Source of the DNA: an uncultured Akkermansia sp.
GTDB lineage: Bacteria; Verrucomicrobiota; Verrucomicrobiia; Verrucomicrobiales; Akkermansiaceae
DNA: 50,489 bases
Reading direction: 5' to 3'
NCBI GenBank assembly: GCA_947589295.1
Contig: CANQBZ010000014.1
Location: forward strand, 1-50,489
Of the stretch, positions 16,621-25,517 are shown piece after piece. Each line of letters opens with the position of its first letter. Position 1 is the stretch's first letter. The notes under the pieces are model-generated. The model was given only the letters and a program-made list of their open reading frames with translations. It was not told the origin of the DNA and did no database searches. The translations under genes and the position numbers were made by a program.

Positions 16621-17760
16621 ATGAAGTTCTACGTGGTCGCCGGCGAGAAAAGCGGAGACAAACAAGCGGCCCTGCTCATGCAGGAGCTGCAAAACTTGAA
16701 CCCGCATCTTTCTTTTGCCGGGCTGGGCGGCAGCCGCATGCACGCTCTGGAGCCGGATGCCATCGAGGATTGGGCGGAGCAAGCCGCCGTGATCGGTGTG
16801 GTGGAAGTGCTGCGCCACGCTCGCTTCTTTCTGCGTCGCCTCAAGGAGATGGAGGAACGGATCGCGAAGGACCAGCCGGATGCCTTGCTGCTCATCGACT
16901 ACCCCGGCTTCAACCAGAGGCTCGCTCAGCGCGTGCGCAAGCGCTGCCCGAATCTCAAGATTGTCTGGTTTATCGCGCCGATGGTGTGGGCCTGGCACAA
17001 GAGCCGCATCCCGAAACTCGCCGCCACGCTGGACCTCATGCTTTGCACGTTTCCCTTCGAGCGCCCTCTCTTTGAGAAAGCGGGACTGCGCACGCGATTT
17101 GTGGGCCACCCTCTTGCCGATGAGATATCGGCCACGCGCCGGGACAATGTCCGCGAGGAAAAGCTTATCGGACTCTTTCCCGGTTCTCGCATGCGCGAGG
17201 TGGAACGCCATTTCCCCATCTTTCTCCAAGTGGTGGCGCGTCTCCGCACCCTGCATCCGGAGTGGAAAATCGAGACGTCCGCCTCTTCCCCGAAACTGCT
17301 GCAAAAAATGCAGAGCATGGCAGCCCGATCCGGTGTGCCGGAGGCCGATATCAACATCCGCACCGGCAACTATCACTCGCTCATGGATCGCGCGCAAGCC
17401 GCCCTCGTCACCTCCGGCACTGCCACGCTGGAGGCCGCCCTGCACAATCTTCCCTTTGCGCTGGTGTACAAAGTGGCGTGGGGCACCTACCTGTTGGGAC
17501 GCCTGCTGCTCACGATCCGCTTCATCGGCATGGTCAACATCCTGGCGGATTCCGCCGTCACGCAGGAGCTGATTCAAAGCGATTTCAACGTCGCCAACTG
17601 CATCGCCGAGCTTGAACGGCTCATGCGGCCCGAGGAGCGCGAGAAAACGCTCCGTGCCATGCACAATGCCGTTTCTTGCCTGGCGCAGCGGGGCGGGGCC
17701 GCCGCCGTGGCCGCGCGTGAAATCATGCAACTCTTCCCCTGCCCGCATCCGCAGGACTGA
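16621..17760 (+). CDS. lpxB: Lipid-A-disaccharide synthase
   Basis: This 379-residue GT19 glycosyltransferase makes the tetraacyl disaccharide 1-phosphate of lipid A from UDP-2,3-diacylglucosamine and lipid X at the inner face of the inner membrane. The family blocks are all present: AGEKSGD near the N-terminus, GVVEVL, LIDYPGFNQRLA, FIAPMVWAWHKSRI, CTFPFERPLFEKAG, FVGHPLADE, GLFPGSRMREV, and the donor-site SGTATLEAAL near residue 265. The length is normal. Its presence shows a Gram-negative envelope with lipid A. It is transcribed alone, divergently from the DedA gene. Confidence 0.95.
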   Translation: MKFYVVAGEKSGDKQAALLMQELQNLNPHLSFAGLGGSRMHALEPDAIEDWAEQAAVIGVVEVLRHARFFLRRLKEMEERIAKDQPDALLLIDYPGFNQRLAQRVRKRCPNLKIVWFIAPMVWAWHKSRIPKLAATLDLMLCTFPFERPLFEKAGLRTRFVGHPLADEISATRRDNVREEKLIGLFPGSRMREVERHFPIFLQVVARLRTLHPEWKIETSASSPKLLQKMQSMAARSGVPEADINIRTGNYHSLMDRAQAALVTSGTATLEAALHNLPFALVYKVAWGTYLLGRLLLTIRFIGMVNILADSAVTQELIQSDFNVANCIAELERLMRPEEREKTLRAMHNAVSCLAQRGGAAAVAAREIMQLFPCPHPQD

Positions 17761-17787
17761 CAAGCTCTCGGGCGTGCTCACACTCAT

Positions 17788-17806
17788 AGCGCCTCGGATC
17801 GGCGCT
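17788..17806 (+). terminator. Weak hairpin after lpxB
   Basis: AGCGCC (17788-17793) pairs with GGCGCT (17801-17806) over a 7-nt loop. It lies between the convergent lpxB and DUF4139-like genes. There is no U-run, so termination is uncertain. Confidence 0.3.
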
Positions 17807-17852
17807 TCGGCATTTCAACGCCGCGAACTCCGATTTCCCTCCGAGACGCGCC

Positions 17853-19436
17853 TCAGTTGTTTTCGTATTCGTAGGCGTAATTCAGTTGGGACTCTTCGCC
17901 GGGCTGAGCGATGAACTTCCAGGTGATGACGGAGCGAGGATTCCCCGCGTAGCTGGGGCTCACGTCGATTCCTCCCTCTTTGTCCGCCTGCGTCACAAGG
18001 CCGTTGACTTCCTTGGTGAGTCGCAGTTCCATCGCGCGGTCGGAGTCGTTTTTCAGAGTGACAACGCCCTGATAAACGCCCACCTCCTTCTTCCTCGTTG
18101 TGCCCACAATGTCCCGCTCCTCGCGATTCACCATCACCTCACGGCACTGCACCGAGGCCTGCATGCTCTTGTTGAGGCGCAGAAGGGTCTCCGCCCCGGG
18201 AGCCGCGAAATACAAGGTGGATCGTCCCGCTATCCGGCCTCCGGCCGTGCAAGTCGCAATCCCCGTACTCCACGCCTGACGCCCCGCGTTGGTGAGCCGC
18301 ACGCAGTGCCACACGTCCGCCACCGGTTCGCCCCTTCGGGAGCGTCTCTCCAACTCGGATTGATTCGGCACACGGCAGGTATAGACATGCTCGTACGGGA
18401 CATCGTGGGAGAATATCTCGCGCAGCACACTCTCGCCTCGCTTGCAGCTAAAGTGCGGCAAGCTGTAGTAAAAGAGGTCCTCCACCTGCTGGCTGTCCGG
18501 TTCATCCGCTCCGCTTTCATCGGCTCCGACTTTGCGGTACAGGGCCATGGGCGCCGGAGCCGCCACGGCGCTATTTCTCGTGAGGTACGAGTTGCTCTCC
18601 CGGGTGAGCGCGCCGAGTTTCTCCAGAAAATCCGCCAGCTTCACCGCGCGATTGAGGGGTGAACCGACCAACGCGTCGCCCAGCGATGGAAAGCCGCTCA
18701 CCAGCTGTAATTCCACATCTTCCAACTCGGTCATTTCGTTGATGATGTTGGCTCGGCATGTCAGCTTCGCCGTCCAGTTTTCGCCCAGCTCCAGGCTGTA
18801 CTCCGGCAGCCAACTCATGCCGCCCGACACGTACCCGAAACGGAATGCCGCCCCCGGATTCGGACGGTCCAGCAGCGCGGTCACCACGTTGCTCTCCGCC
18901 TTCTTCACCGGCAGCTGCGGCTCTTCGGCGAAATCCACACCTGCCACACTCTCCGCCGAGATGCTCTGCACGCCGCTCGCCGTCTGCACGAGGATGATCT
19001 TGGGGGCTTGGGGGTCCGATGCCGTCAGCGGTTTCAGGAAGGAATCCTCTGCGGTTTTCCTAGCCAGTTGCGGCAGAATTTTTCCCTCCAGCAGGCGGTC
19101 GTTGCGGAGCGCTATTTTCACCTGCCTGCCCGCGTTTGCCGCCAGTAAATCCGCATAATCATAGTCCGTCACGCTTGCTTCGACTTGCTCGCTTTCGCCC
19201 TCCAGCTCCCGCACCCCGCTGGCGGCATCCCACCACACGGTCCCCAACAGCGCCTGCGGCATGTCGAGCAGCCGCACGCGCCGGGCGTCCGGCAACGTCG
19301 CGCTCATCTCCACCCAGTTGTATCCGTTCTTGAAGAGCGCAACCTTGCGCACTTGGGTCCGCGCCGTCGCCTCGCCCGCCCAAGCCGTCGCACAGCTTAC
19401 CATCACCGCCAGCAGAATGTAGGCTTTCGCATTCAT
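17853..19436 (-). CDS. Secreted DUF4139-like protein
   Basis: This is a 527-residue exported protein. The chosen start (ATG at 19436) gives a clean signal peptide, MNAKAYILLAVMVSCATAWA. The upstream alternative at 19472 would place the promoter inside the gene. The layout resembles DUF4139/mucoidy inhibitor-like proteins: an N-terminal region with VALFKNGYNWVEMSATLP, a segment with SGGMSWLPEYSLEL like the family's W-x-P-x-Y motif, and a C-terminal beta domain ending in VITWKFIAQPGEESQLNYAYEYE. It is probably periplasmic or surface-exposed. Function unknown. Confidence 0.72.
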   Translation of the reverse strand: MNAKAYILLAVMVSCATAWAGEATARTQVRKVALFKNGYNWVEMSATLPDARRVRLLDMPQALLGTVWWDAASGVRELEGESEQVEASVTDYDYADLLAANAGRQVKIALRNDRLLEGKILPQLARKTAEDSFLKPLTASDPQAPKIILVQTASGVQSISAESVAGVDFAEEPQLPVKKAESNVVTALLDRPNPGAAFRFGYVSGGMSWLPEYSLELGENWTAKLTCRANIINEMTELEDVELQLVSGFPSLGDALVGSPLNRAVKLADFLEKLGALTRESNSYLTRNSAVAAPAPMALYRKVGADESGADEPDSQQVEDLFYYSLPHFSCKRGESVLREIFSHDVPYEHVYTCRVPNQSELERRSRRGEPVADVWHCVRLTNAGRQAWSTGIATCTAGGRIAGRSTLYFAAPGAETLLRLNKSMQASVQCREVMVNREERDIVGTTRKKEVGVYQGVVTLKNDSDRAMELRLTKEVNGLVTQADKEGGIDVSPSYAGNPRSVITWKFIAQPGEESQLNYAYEYENN

Positions 19437-19442
19437 ACTCTT

Positions 19443-19472
19443 CTTATAGCATAGGCGCGCCCTCCCTGTCAA
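19443..19472 (-). promoter_or_regulatory. Promoter of the DUF4139-like gene (leaderless geometry)
   Basis: TTGACA (19472-19467), 18-bp spacer and TATAAG (19448-19443) are followed by exactly 6 nt and the ATG at 19436. Confidence 0.68.
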
Positions 19473-19573
19473 GGTCTGCGATCAACGGCCATGTCCCCTC
19501 GTGCGATCAAATGGGGCTCTTTTGCCCTCATTTTTGCCTTCTCGATTGTTAGTTTATAGTTCGTATGACTTTC

Positions 19574-19609
19574 TCGCATTTGAGTATAAAGCACCTGTAA
19601 AAAATGCGA
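19574..19609. repeat. 8-bp inverted repeat enclosing a TATAAA
   Basis: TCGCATTT (19574-19581) and AAATGCGA (19602-19609) flank the motif TTGAGTATAAAG (19580-19591). The same 12-mer recurs exactly at 19651-19662, over the working promoter of the next gene. This may be an operator or a decayed duplicate promoter. Confidence 0.5.
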
Positions 19610-19632
19610 CTTTCTTCTTCATAAAAAAGGGG

Positions 19633-19661
19633 TTGACAAAGAAGAAGAGATTGAGTATAAA
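19633..19661 (+). promoter_or_regulatory. Promoter of the AP2-like small protein
   Basis: TTGACA (19633-19638), 17-bp spacer, TATAAA (19656-19661). The start codon at 19705 is 43 nt later. The leader is A-rich without a strong Shine-Dalgarno. Confidence 0.72.
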
Positions 19662-19704
19662 GAATCTGCTTACTAGACTAACCGCTATAAGAAAGAAAAA
19701 GCAT

Positions 19705-20019
19705 ATGACAAAAAAGCCGCACCGTTCACCTATCGACAAAAACTTAACCCGCTACACGAGGGAAAGGACTTCTTTCCAAGGTTGGCGCGTTTGCATCAGC
19801 CGCCAGGGCACCATGTTCACTCGGTACATACCGGATTCCATGTACGGAAGTGGAGAGGCTGCCAAGGAGGCCGCAAAGCAGCTCAGGGATGAAATCCTCG
19901 CAGCGATTGCCGCCCGTCCCGCCAAGGAGGTGCTGGAGGAGTATCGTCTGAAATTCCAGCGCCCGGCAACGAAAAAGGACGCGCAGACAAATCGGGCTGC
20001 TGCGGACGAGAATCCCTGA
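19705..20019 (+). CDS. Small AP2-like / DNA-binding-like protein
   Basis: A 104-residue basic protein. The ORF could extend to 19501, but that part is low-complexity and covers the promoter, so I start at MTKKPHRSPIDKN. The central part (GWRVCISRQGTMFTRYIPDSMYG, then an amphipathic helix EAAKEAAKQLRDEILAAI) resembles the beta-sheet plus helix of AP2/integrase-type DNA-binding domains found in small bacterial proteins. That reading is by eye and tentative. The C-terminal 30 residues are charged and probably disordered. Confidence 0.62.
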   Translation: MTKKPHRSPIDKNLTRYTRERTSFQGWRVCISRQGTMFTRYIPDSMYGSGEAAKEAAKQLRDEILAAIAARPAKEVLEEYRLKFQRPATKKDAQTNRAAADENP

Positions 20020-20065
20020 AGCATGACAAATCGGGCGGGGGACGCCGCGCGAGGGTGTCGGCCCG

Positions 20066-22606
20066 TCAGTTCCGGGGTTTCCGCCTCTCCGATGGGGGAG
20101 AGACGACGCTCACCGCGCAGCGTGGCTGCTGCGGGGAGAGGATGGAGCGGACAAAACGCCGCATCTGTGCGAGCGTCACTTTCGAGAGCTCCTCGCACAT
20201 GCGCTCGGCTTCTCTCTCCCCTAACCCCAGCAGCACATCCAGCGCCATGCCGGTAGCGCGCCGCGCCGGGGACTGCAAATAAAGCATAGAAGAAGACAGA
20301 GCGGTAGCTCGGGCGCGTTCAAGCTCCGGCGCGCTTATTGCCTGTCGGGCCATTTTCTTGAGCACGCCGTGCAGTGCAGCGCGCGCGGCGCCGAGTTGGA
20401 ATGGAGCCGTCTCGAGCTGCAGGAAAAACGCGCCCGCATCGACGCCTTGCAGAATTTCGGAGCCGACGTGATAGACCAGGCCCCGTTTCTCGCGCAGTTC
20501 TTTGTAGAGCGGGCCGGCCATATCGGAGCACCATTCATCCAGCAGCATCAGCATGGGCTGGCAGCGATGGCGCAGGGGCAAAGCGGGCAGAGCCATGGCG
20601 TAGGCGGCCTGGTTGGTCGGCTCGGCGGGGCTGCAGCGCTTGCTGCGCGTGCCCATCGGCGGGCTCGGGCGCGATTCCAGCGCTTCGCCCGGTGGCATTT
20701 CCGCAAAAACGCGGCGTACCACCGGCATGAGCTTGCGCGGCTCCACCGCACCCACCATCGCCAGCACCGCATTCTTCCCGCAGAACAGCCGCCGGTGCAG
20801 CCGCCGCAGTTTGGCAGGAGTCAGCGCGCTCACGCTGCGCAGTGTGCCCGTGGGCGAGAAGCCGTACACGCCGGTTCCGTAGCAGAGAGAGCGCAATTCT
20901 CGGCGGGCCAGACACACCGGGGAAAGCAGCTCCTCGCGCAGACCGGCCAACTGATCCTCCCGGGCTATCGCTACATCTTTTTTTGCCAGCGCCGGGTGCA
21001 TGGCCACATCCGCCAGCAACTCAAGCATGGCCGGGGCGTCCTGCGGCAAACAGCGCAGGGAAATGACCAGGCTGTTGTTGCCGGAACTCGTCTCCAATGA
21101 GGCTCCGGCGGCGTCCACGCGGGCCGCTATCTGATCGGCGCTCAGCGTGTGAGTCCCGAGGGGCAAAAGCTCCGCTAAAAGAGCGGATGCCCCGGCTTGG
21201 GAAGCGTCCTCCGCGCGACTCCCGCCGCCCACCACCAGGGAAATGAACGTCAGCGGGCAGGATGCTACGCGCTGCGAGACGCAACGCAGGCCATTCGGCA
21301 AGGGAGTCACACGCGCGGGAAGACGGCGGGCAGTTTCGCCAACGGGTCGGCTCAGCGCGTTGCTGCCGATGGGGTCCACGCTTACCTCGGTGATGCACGG
21401 GGAAAGCAGAAACTCGCCCGCCACGCGCCGGACATCCTGGGGCGTGACCGCCTGAAGGGCATCCCCCCATTCGGCGTAGGCGGAGGCGTTGCGCGCACTG
21501 CACCAGGTGGCGGTCAGAACATCGGCGGCGGAGGAAATGGTCGTCATTTCCTTGAGCCTCTGGACGTGGAAGTTTTGCTTGACGCGCGCCAAAGCTTCTG
21601 CATAGTCCGATTCCGGCAGTCGGCGCACGTAGCGCACCAGCTCGTCGCGCAGCGTATCGCGCCGGGCGCGCTCCACATCCATCCGCAGGACAAAGGCCCC
21701 CTGCCCCGGTTCGTGGGGCATCAAATAAGCCGCGGTGTCGTGCGCCATGCCGAGTTCATCGTGAAAAAAACGCTGCAGCCAGGCGCTGCGCCCGCAGCCG
21801 AGAATGCTGGCCAACATACTCAGCGGGGCCATATCGGGGTGATGACGGTTGGGGATGCGCCACGCGAGGCAGAGCGAACTCATGCTCTGCGCGAACTCGC
21901 GGCGGCAAACGCGGCTCGCCCACTGGCGGGGTTCGGGGGCCAGGGCCGGATGCGGCCACGCGCGGGGCGCCACCTGGCTCATTTCAACCTGCGCCGCCTC
22001 GACCACATCCGCCGTCTTCACATTCCCCACCACGATCATGAACATATTGCCCGGCACATAGCGCTCCGCGTGGTAGCGCAGCATGTCCTCATAGCTCAGC
22101 CCATCGAAGATTCCGCGTACGCCGATGACGGGAAAGCGCGCGGGGTGTGTGCAATAGAGCGTCTCGGCAAGGGCCCTCTGCAGCACATCCTCCGGGTCGT
22201 CGGCGCACATCTCCATCTCGCGGCGGATCACATTGCGCTCCCTCTCCCACTCATCGCGCGGGAAAGAGGGGTGCAGCGTGAGTTCCACAAGCTGGTGCAT
22301 GAAGCTCGCCCAATGACGGGACGGCCCGTCAATGTGGAAGACGGTATGCGCGGCGCCTGTCCAAGCGTTCCAAATCCCCCCCAGCGAGGCGACATGCTCG
22401 TTGAGCTGCGCGGCGGTTTGCTGCCGCGTGCCCTTGAACACCATGTGCTCGGTGAGGTGGGATATGCCGCTGCCCGCGTAGGAGCCCTCCGACATGGAGC
22501 CCGTATGAACCCCTATGCGCACGGACACCACCGGGGCGTCATGGCGCTCCCAAATGAGCAACGGCAGCCCATTGGCACAGTCGTGCCTCTGTACCTCCCG
22601 CATCAT
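20066..22606 (-). CDS. M16 family zinc metallopeptidase (two-domain, pitrilysin type)
   Basis: This 846-residue protein has two M16 halves. The N-terminal half is catalytic: the inverted zinc motif H-L-T-E-H is at residues 50-54, in SGISHLTEHMVFKGT, with the downstream acidic helix EMEMCADDPEDVLQRAL. The C-terminal half starts about residue 430 (TPLPNGLRCVSQ) and lacks HxxEH, as in the non-catalytic partner domain. There is no signal peptide, so it is probably cytoplasmic, degrading peptides. It starts 13 nt after the DJ-1/PfpI stop, in an operon with it. Confidence 0.88.
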   Translation of the reverse strand: MMREVQRHDCANGLPLLIWERHDAPVVSVRIGVHTGSMSEGSYAGSGISHLTEHMVFKGTRQQTAAQLNEHVASLGGIWNAWTGAAHTVFHIDGPSRHWASFMHQLVELTLHPSFPRDEWERERNVIRREMEMCADDPEDVLQRALAETLYCTHPARFPVIGVRGIFDGLSYEDMLRYHAERYVPGNMFMIVVGNVKTADVVEAAQVEMSQVAPRAWPHPALAPEPRQWASRVCRREFAQSMSSLCLAWRIPNRHHPDMAPLSMLASILGCGRSAWLQRFFHDELGMAHDTAAYLMPHEPGQGAFVLRMDVERARRDTLRDELVRYVRRLPESDYAEALARVKQNFHVQRLKEMTTISSAADVLTATWCSARNASAYAEWGDALQAVTPQDVRRVAGEFLLSPCITEVSVDPIGSNALSRPVGETARRLPARVTPLPNGLRCVSQRVASCPLTFISLVVGGGSRAEDASQAGASALLAELLPLGTHTLSADQIAARVDAAGASLETSSGNNSLVISLRCLPQDAPAMLELLADVAMHPALAKKDVAIAREDQLAGLREELLSPVCLARRELRSLCYGTGVYGFSPTGTLRSVSALTPAKLRRLHRRLFCGKNAVLAMVGAVEPRKLMPVVRRVFAEMPPGEALESRPSPPMGTRSKRCSPAEPTNQAAYAMALPALPLRHRCQPMLMLLDEWCSDMAGPLYKELREKRGLVYHVGSEILQGVDAGAFFLQLETAPFQLGAARAALHGVLKKMARQAISAPELERARATALSSSMLYLQSPARRATGMALDVLLGLGEREAERMCEELSKVTLAQMRRFVRSILSPQQPRCAVSVVSPPSERRKPRN

Positions 22607-22619
22607 GCAGAGCGGCGTC

Positions 22620-23192
22620 TCAATTCATCGAGCACATGTCGCGGCGCAGTTGCGCCTCAGCGCTGTCCCCGGCGAGCGCCGCAGCGATGGCGAAAGCAAA
22701 CTCGAGCGCACTGGCCGGGCCCATGCCCGTGATTAAATTGCCCTCGCGGATCACTGGCTTCATCAGCATCTTGGCCGTAGCATTCACCGCCTGCATCACG
22801 TCCGCTGCCGGGTAGCAAGTCACCGTCTGCTCTTTTGAAAGCACACCTGCGGCTGCCAGCACCATGGGCGCGGCACAGATGGCGGCAAGGAGCTTGCTCG
22901 GCTTCGCGGCGTGCATAGCTCGCACCAGCTCCAGCACGCGCTGGTCCCTGGCGAGCGTCCGAGCCGCGGGGCCGCCGGGCACGATCAAGGCATCGTACTC
23001 CTTGGGGTCCACCTCCTCGATCGGGATGTCGGCGCTCAGGCAAAGGCCATGCGCGCCGCGTACGGCAAGCCCGCCCACGCCGCACAGCGTCACGGGCAGA
23101 TTCAATCTCCGCAAAACATCGGTAGGGGCTGTCAGCTCCAGCTCTTCAACCCCTTCCGCCATGATGATAAGAACTCGTTTTTTCTTTTTCAT
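22620..23192 (-). CDS. DJ-1/PfpI family protein (YajL/ThiJ-like)
   Basis: This 190-residue cytoplasmic protein has a Rossmann-like fold. The reactive cysteine is C106, in the nucleophile elbow AAICAAPMVL, with the conserved acidic residue E16 in AEGVEELEL and the PGGPAARTL loop. These match DJ-1/YajL-type chaperone or deglycase proteins. I start at MKKKKRVLIIMAEG (23192); a start nine codons upstream is possible. It is probably co-transcribed with the M16 peptidase 13 nt downstream. Confidence 0.87.
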   Translation of the reverse strand: MKKKKRVLIIMAEGVEELELTAPTDVLRRLNLPVTLCGVGGLAVRGAHGLCLSADIPIEEVDPKEYDALIVPGGPAARTLARDQRVLELVRAMHAAKPSKLLAAICAAPMVLAAAGVLSKEQTVTCYPAADVMQAVNATAKMLMKPVIREGNLITGMGPASALEFAFAIAAALAGDSAEAQLRRDMCSMN

Positions 23193-23310
23193 ATCCGGTA
23201 TATGAGCATTGTCACCCATTTAATGTACCCAATCCTGAGCCGCAAGTCAACGATATCATGCTTCCGTATCCGTTTCACGCCTGTTTTTTTTCGACACGGG
23301 GTGGCGAAAG

Positions 23311-25179
23311 TCAGTTTTTTGGGGAGGAATCGGGCTCGACGTGTTGGGCGGCGGCTTGTTCCGCTTCCAGCTTTTGGCGGAGTTTCTCCGGGAGTTTCAC
23401 TTGGATGTGAATGTCGCGCAGTTGAGCAGGCTCTGCCGGCGCGGGGGATTCGCTCATCAAGTCCGCTCCCCGGTTGTTCTTCGGGAAGGCTATCACTTCG
23501 CGAATGGAAGAGCACTCGCCCAGCAGCATCACAACGCGATCCAGCCCCAGCGCGAGTCCGCCATGCGGCGGGGCGCCGAAGGAGAACGCGGAGAGGAGAT
23601 GGCCGAACTGCTCCTGAATCGTCGCCTCATCCAACCCGAGCGCGCGGAACGTGGCGTCCTGCAAATCGCGTTCGTGGATGCGGATGGAGCCGCCGCCGAG
23701 TTCGTTGCCGTTGAGGATGACGTCGTAGGCCTCGGCGCAGAGGTCCGTGGAAATCTCGCCGCGCAGCACTTTCTCCACATCCTCCGGCACGGGGCGCGTG
23801 AAGGGGTGGTGAATGGCGCAGAAGCGCTGCGTCTCCTCGTCCCAGCCAAAGAGCGGAAAGCGCGTCACCCAGAAGAGGTCGATGTCGTGATTGTCCTTGA
23901 GCAGCTCCATGCACTCGGCGCACTCCAGTCGCACGCGGCCCAGGATGGTGCAGCTTTGCTCCCACGCTCCGGCAGCGAAGAAGATGCAGTCGCCGTCCTC
24001 GATGTGGAGTCGCTCCTTGAGGGCGTCGATCTCGGCGTCGGTCAGGCGTTTGGTGATGGGGCTCTTCCATCCCTCGCGGTCGTTCACGTCGCGCACCTTG
24101 ATGTAGGCGAGGCCCTTGGCCCCGGCTTCCAGAGCGGTCTGAGTGAGGGAATCCACCTGGCCGACGGAAGGGGAGAAGTTCTTGGCGTTGATGGCTTTCA
24201 CCACGCCTCCCGCCGCAATCGCGCCGGAAAAGACGCGGAAGTCGCTCGTCGCAAAAATATCCGAACAATCCGTCAGCTTCATCGCAAAGCGCCGATCCGG
24301 CTTGTCGGACCCGTACTGATCCATCGCATCATGCCACGTGACGCGTTCAAACGGAGTCGCGATTTCTTTCCCCACAGCCTCGCGGAACACGCGCTGCAAC
24401 ATCGCCTCCACCCAGCCGTAGATATCCTCCGGCGTGATAAAGGACGCCTCGATGTCAATCTGCGTGAACTCCGGCTGGCGGTCCGCGCGCAGGTCCTCAT
24501 CGCGGAAGCAGCGCGCTACCTGAAAATACTTCTCCAGCCCGGCCACCATGAGCAGCTGCTTGTACTGCTGCGGCGCCTGCGGCAACGCATAGAAAGCTCC
24601 GGGGGAGAGCCGACTCGGCACCAGAAAGTCGCGCGCGCCCTCCGGGGTGCTCTTGGAAAGGATGGGGGTTTCAATCTCCAGAAAGCCCTGCTCATCGAGG
24701 TAGTCGCGCATCGTCTTGGTGATGCGGTGGCGCAGGATCATGTTGCGCTGCATCTCCGGGCGGCGCAGGTCGAGGAAACGGTACTTGAGGCGAATATCCT
24801 CATTGGCCACATGACGGTCCAGTTGGAAAGGCAGCACCGCCGCGCGGTTCAGGACAGTCAGCTCATCGGCCTCCACCTCCACCTCTCCCGTCGCCAAATC
24901 CGCATTCGTGGCGTCAACCTCATCCGTCTTCAGGCGTGCCACCACCTTGCCCCCCACCTGGATGACGCTCTCCACGCGCAAACCCTCAGCCATCTTGGCC
25001 AATTCGGGGTTGTCCTCCGGGTGAAATACCACCTGCGTCTTGCCCTCGCGATCCCGCAGATCGATGAAGATGACGCCGCCGTGGTCGCGTACGGTGTCCA
25101 CCCAGCCTGCCAAAGCGACGCGCTGATTGATGTGGGCCGGGCGGAGTTCATTGCATGTATGGGTTCTATACGCACTCAT
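23311..25179 (-). CDS. aspS: Aspartyl-tRNA synthetase, probably non-discriminating
   Basis: This 622-residue class IIb synthetase has the normal bacterial length. Order: an N-terminal OB-fold anticodon domain (GWVDTVRDHGGVIFIDLRDREG), the catalytic domain with motif 2 (ARCFRDEDLRADRQPEFTQ), the bacterial GAD insertion (about residues 285-420), and motif 3 (GLALGLDRVVMLL). A charged C-terminal tail extends about 40 residues. The anticodon domain has His in RDHGG, where discriminating enzymes such as E. coli's have Leu. This His is linked to also charging tRNA-Asn, so Asp-tRNA-Asn would then need GatCAB. Those genes are not in the window. Confidence 0.95.
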   Translation of the reverse strand: MSAYRTHTCNELRPAHINQRVALAGWVDTVRDHGGVIFIDLRDREGKTQVVFHPEDNPELAKMAEGLRVESVIQVGGKVVARLKTDEVDATNADLATGEVEVEADELTVLNRAAVLPFQLDRHVANEDIRLKYRFLDLRRPEMQRNMILRHRITKTMRDYLDEQGFLEIETPILSKSTPEGARDFLVPSRLSPGAFYALPQAPQQYKQLLMVAGLEKYFQVARCFRDEDLRADRQPEFTQIDIEASFITPEDIYGWVEAMLQRVFREAVGKEIATPFERVTWHDAMDQYGSDKPDRRFAMKLTDCSDIFATSDFRVFSGAIAAGGVVKAINAKNFSPSVGQVDSLTQTALEAGAKGLAYIKVRDVNDREGWKSPITKRLTDAEIDALKERLHIEDGDCIFFAAGAWEQSCTILGRVRLECAECMELLKDNHDIDLFWVTRFPLFGWDEETQRFCAIHHPFTRPVPEDVEKVLRGEISTDLCAEAYDVILNGNELGGGSIRIHERDLQDATFRALGLDEATIQEQFGHLLSAFSFGAPPHGGLALGLDRVVMLLGECSSIREVIAFPKNNRGADLMSESPAPAEPAQLRDIHIQVKLPEKLRQKLEAEQAAAQHVEPDSSPKN

Positions 25180-25200
25180 GGTATCTTTCGAGGAGCGCCT

Positions 25201-25228
25201 AGTTTACCCGCGCGCCCGTTGATGTCAA
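25201..25228 (-). promoter_or_regulatory. Promoter of aspS
   Basis: TTGACA (25228-25223), 16-bp spacer, TAAACT (25206-25201). The leader is about 15 nt before the ATG at 25179. Confidence 0.65.
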
Positions 25229-25233
25229 GCCAA

Positions 25234-25276
25234 ATTCGGCGCGACACCCGAAAAGCGAAGGGAAGCCGCCGAGAAG
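25234..25276. repeat. Repeat family 1, copy 1 (short)
   Basis: About 43 bp starting ATTCGGCGCGACACCCGA, shared nearly exactly with the right part of the copies at 27241 and 30011. It lies between aspS and restriction-modification system A. The rest of 25180-25517 holds only the aspS promoter and the C-protein promoter. Confidence 0.85.
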
Positions 25277-25473
25277 AAGTTGTTCTGAAGCAAACTCGCT
25301 CAATGTCGCATCCGAAATTGGCATCTTCTACTTAAGCATATAAAGGCAAGGGTCTGTCCTACCACAGCGTTGATTTTTGAGAAATGACTTCATCTTGGCG
25401 ACAGACACAAGGATTGGAGCTTGTGAAGGAGAGGTTCATCTGAAGAATAAAATTCCATTTTTTTCGGATTATA

Positions 25474-25483
25474 GTCAACTGAC
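25474..25483. promoter_or_regulatory. Candidate operator of the C protein
   Basis: GTCA-AC-TGAC, a short dyad, overlaps the -35 box of the C-protein gene. Controller proteins of restriction-modification systems bind short dyads at this place to time endonuclease expression. The match is by position and symmetry only. Confidence 0.35.
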
Positions 25484-25507
25484 ATCATACGCTCTATCAT
25501 GTATAAT
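25479..25507 (+). promoter_or_regulatory. Promoter of the C-protein/endonuclease operon
   Basis: CTGACA (25479-25484), 17-bp spacer and TATAAT (25502-25507) are followed by 10 nt and the ATG at 25518, so the leader is about 4 nt. Leaderless C-gene transcripts are known in other restriction-modification systems. Confidence 0.7.
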
Positions 25508-25517
25508 TTACAAACAA

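Noticed and set aside
23341..25335. 664-codon plus-strand frame opposite aspS
   Set aside because: It is a shadow of a highly conserved synthetase gene with no recognisable features of its own.
25335..25376. GC-containing stretch before the C protein that could look like part of a tRNA
   Set aside because: No anticodon arm, T-loop or acceptor pairing could be made.
25377..25517. N-terminal extension of the C-protein frame
   Set aside because: It runs through the -35, -10 and candidate operator; the HTH protein starts at 25518.
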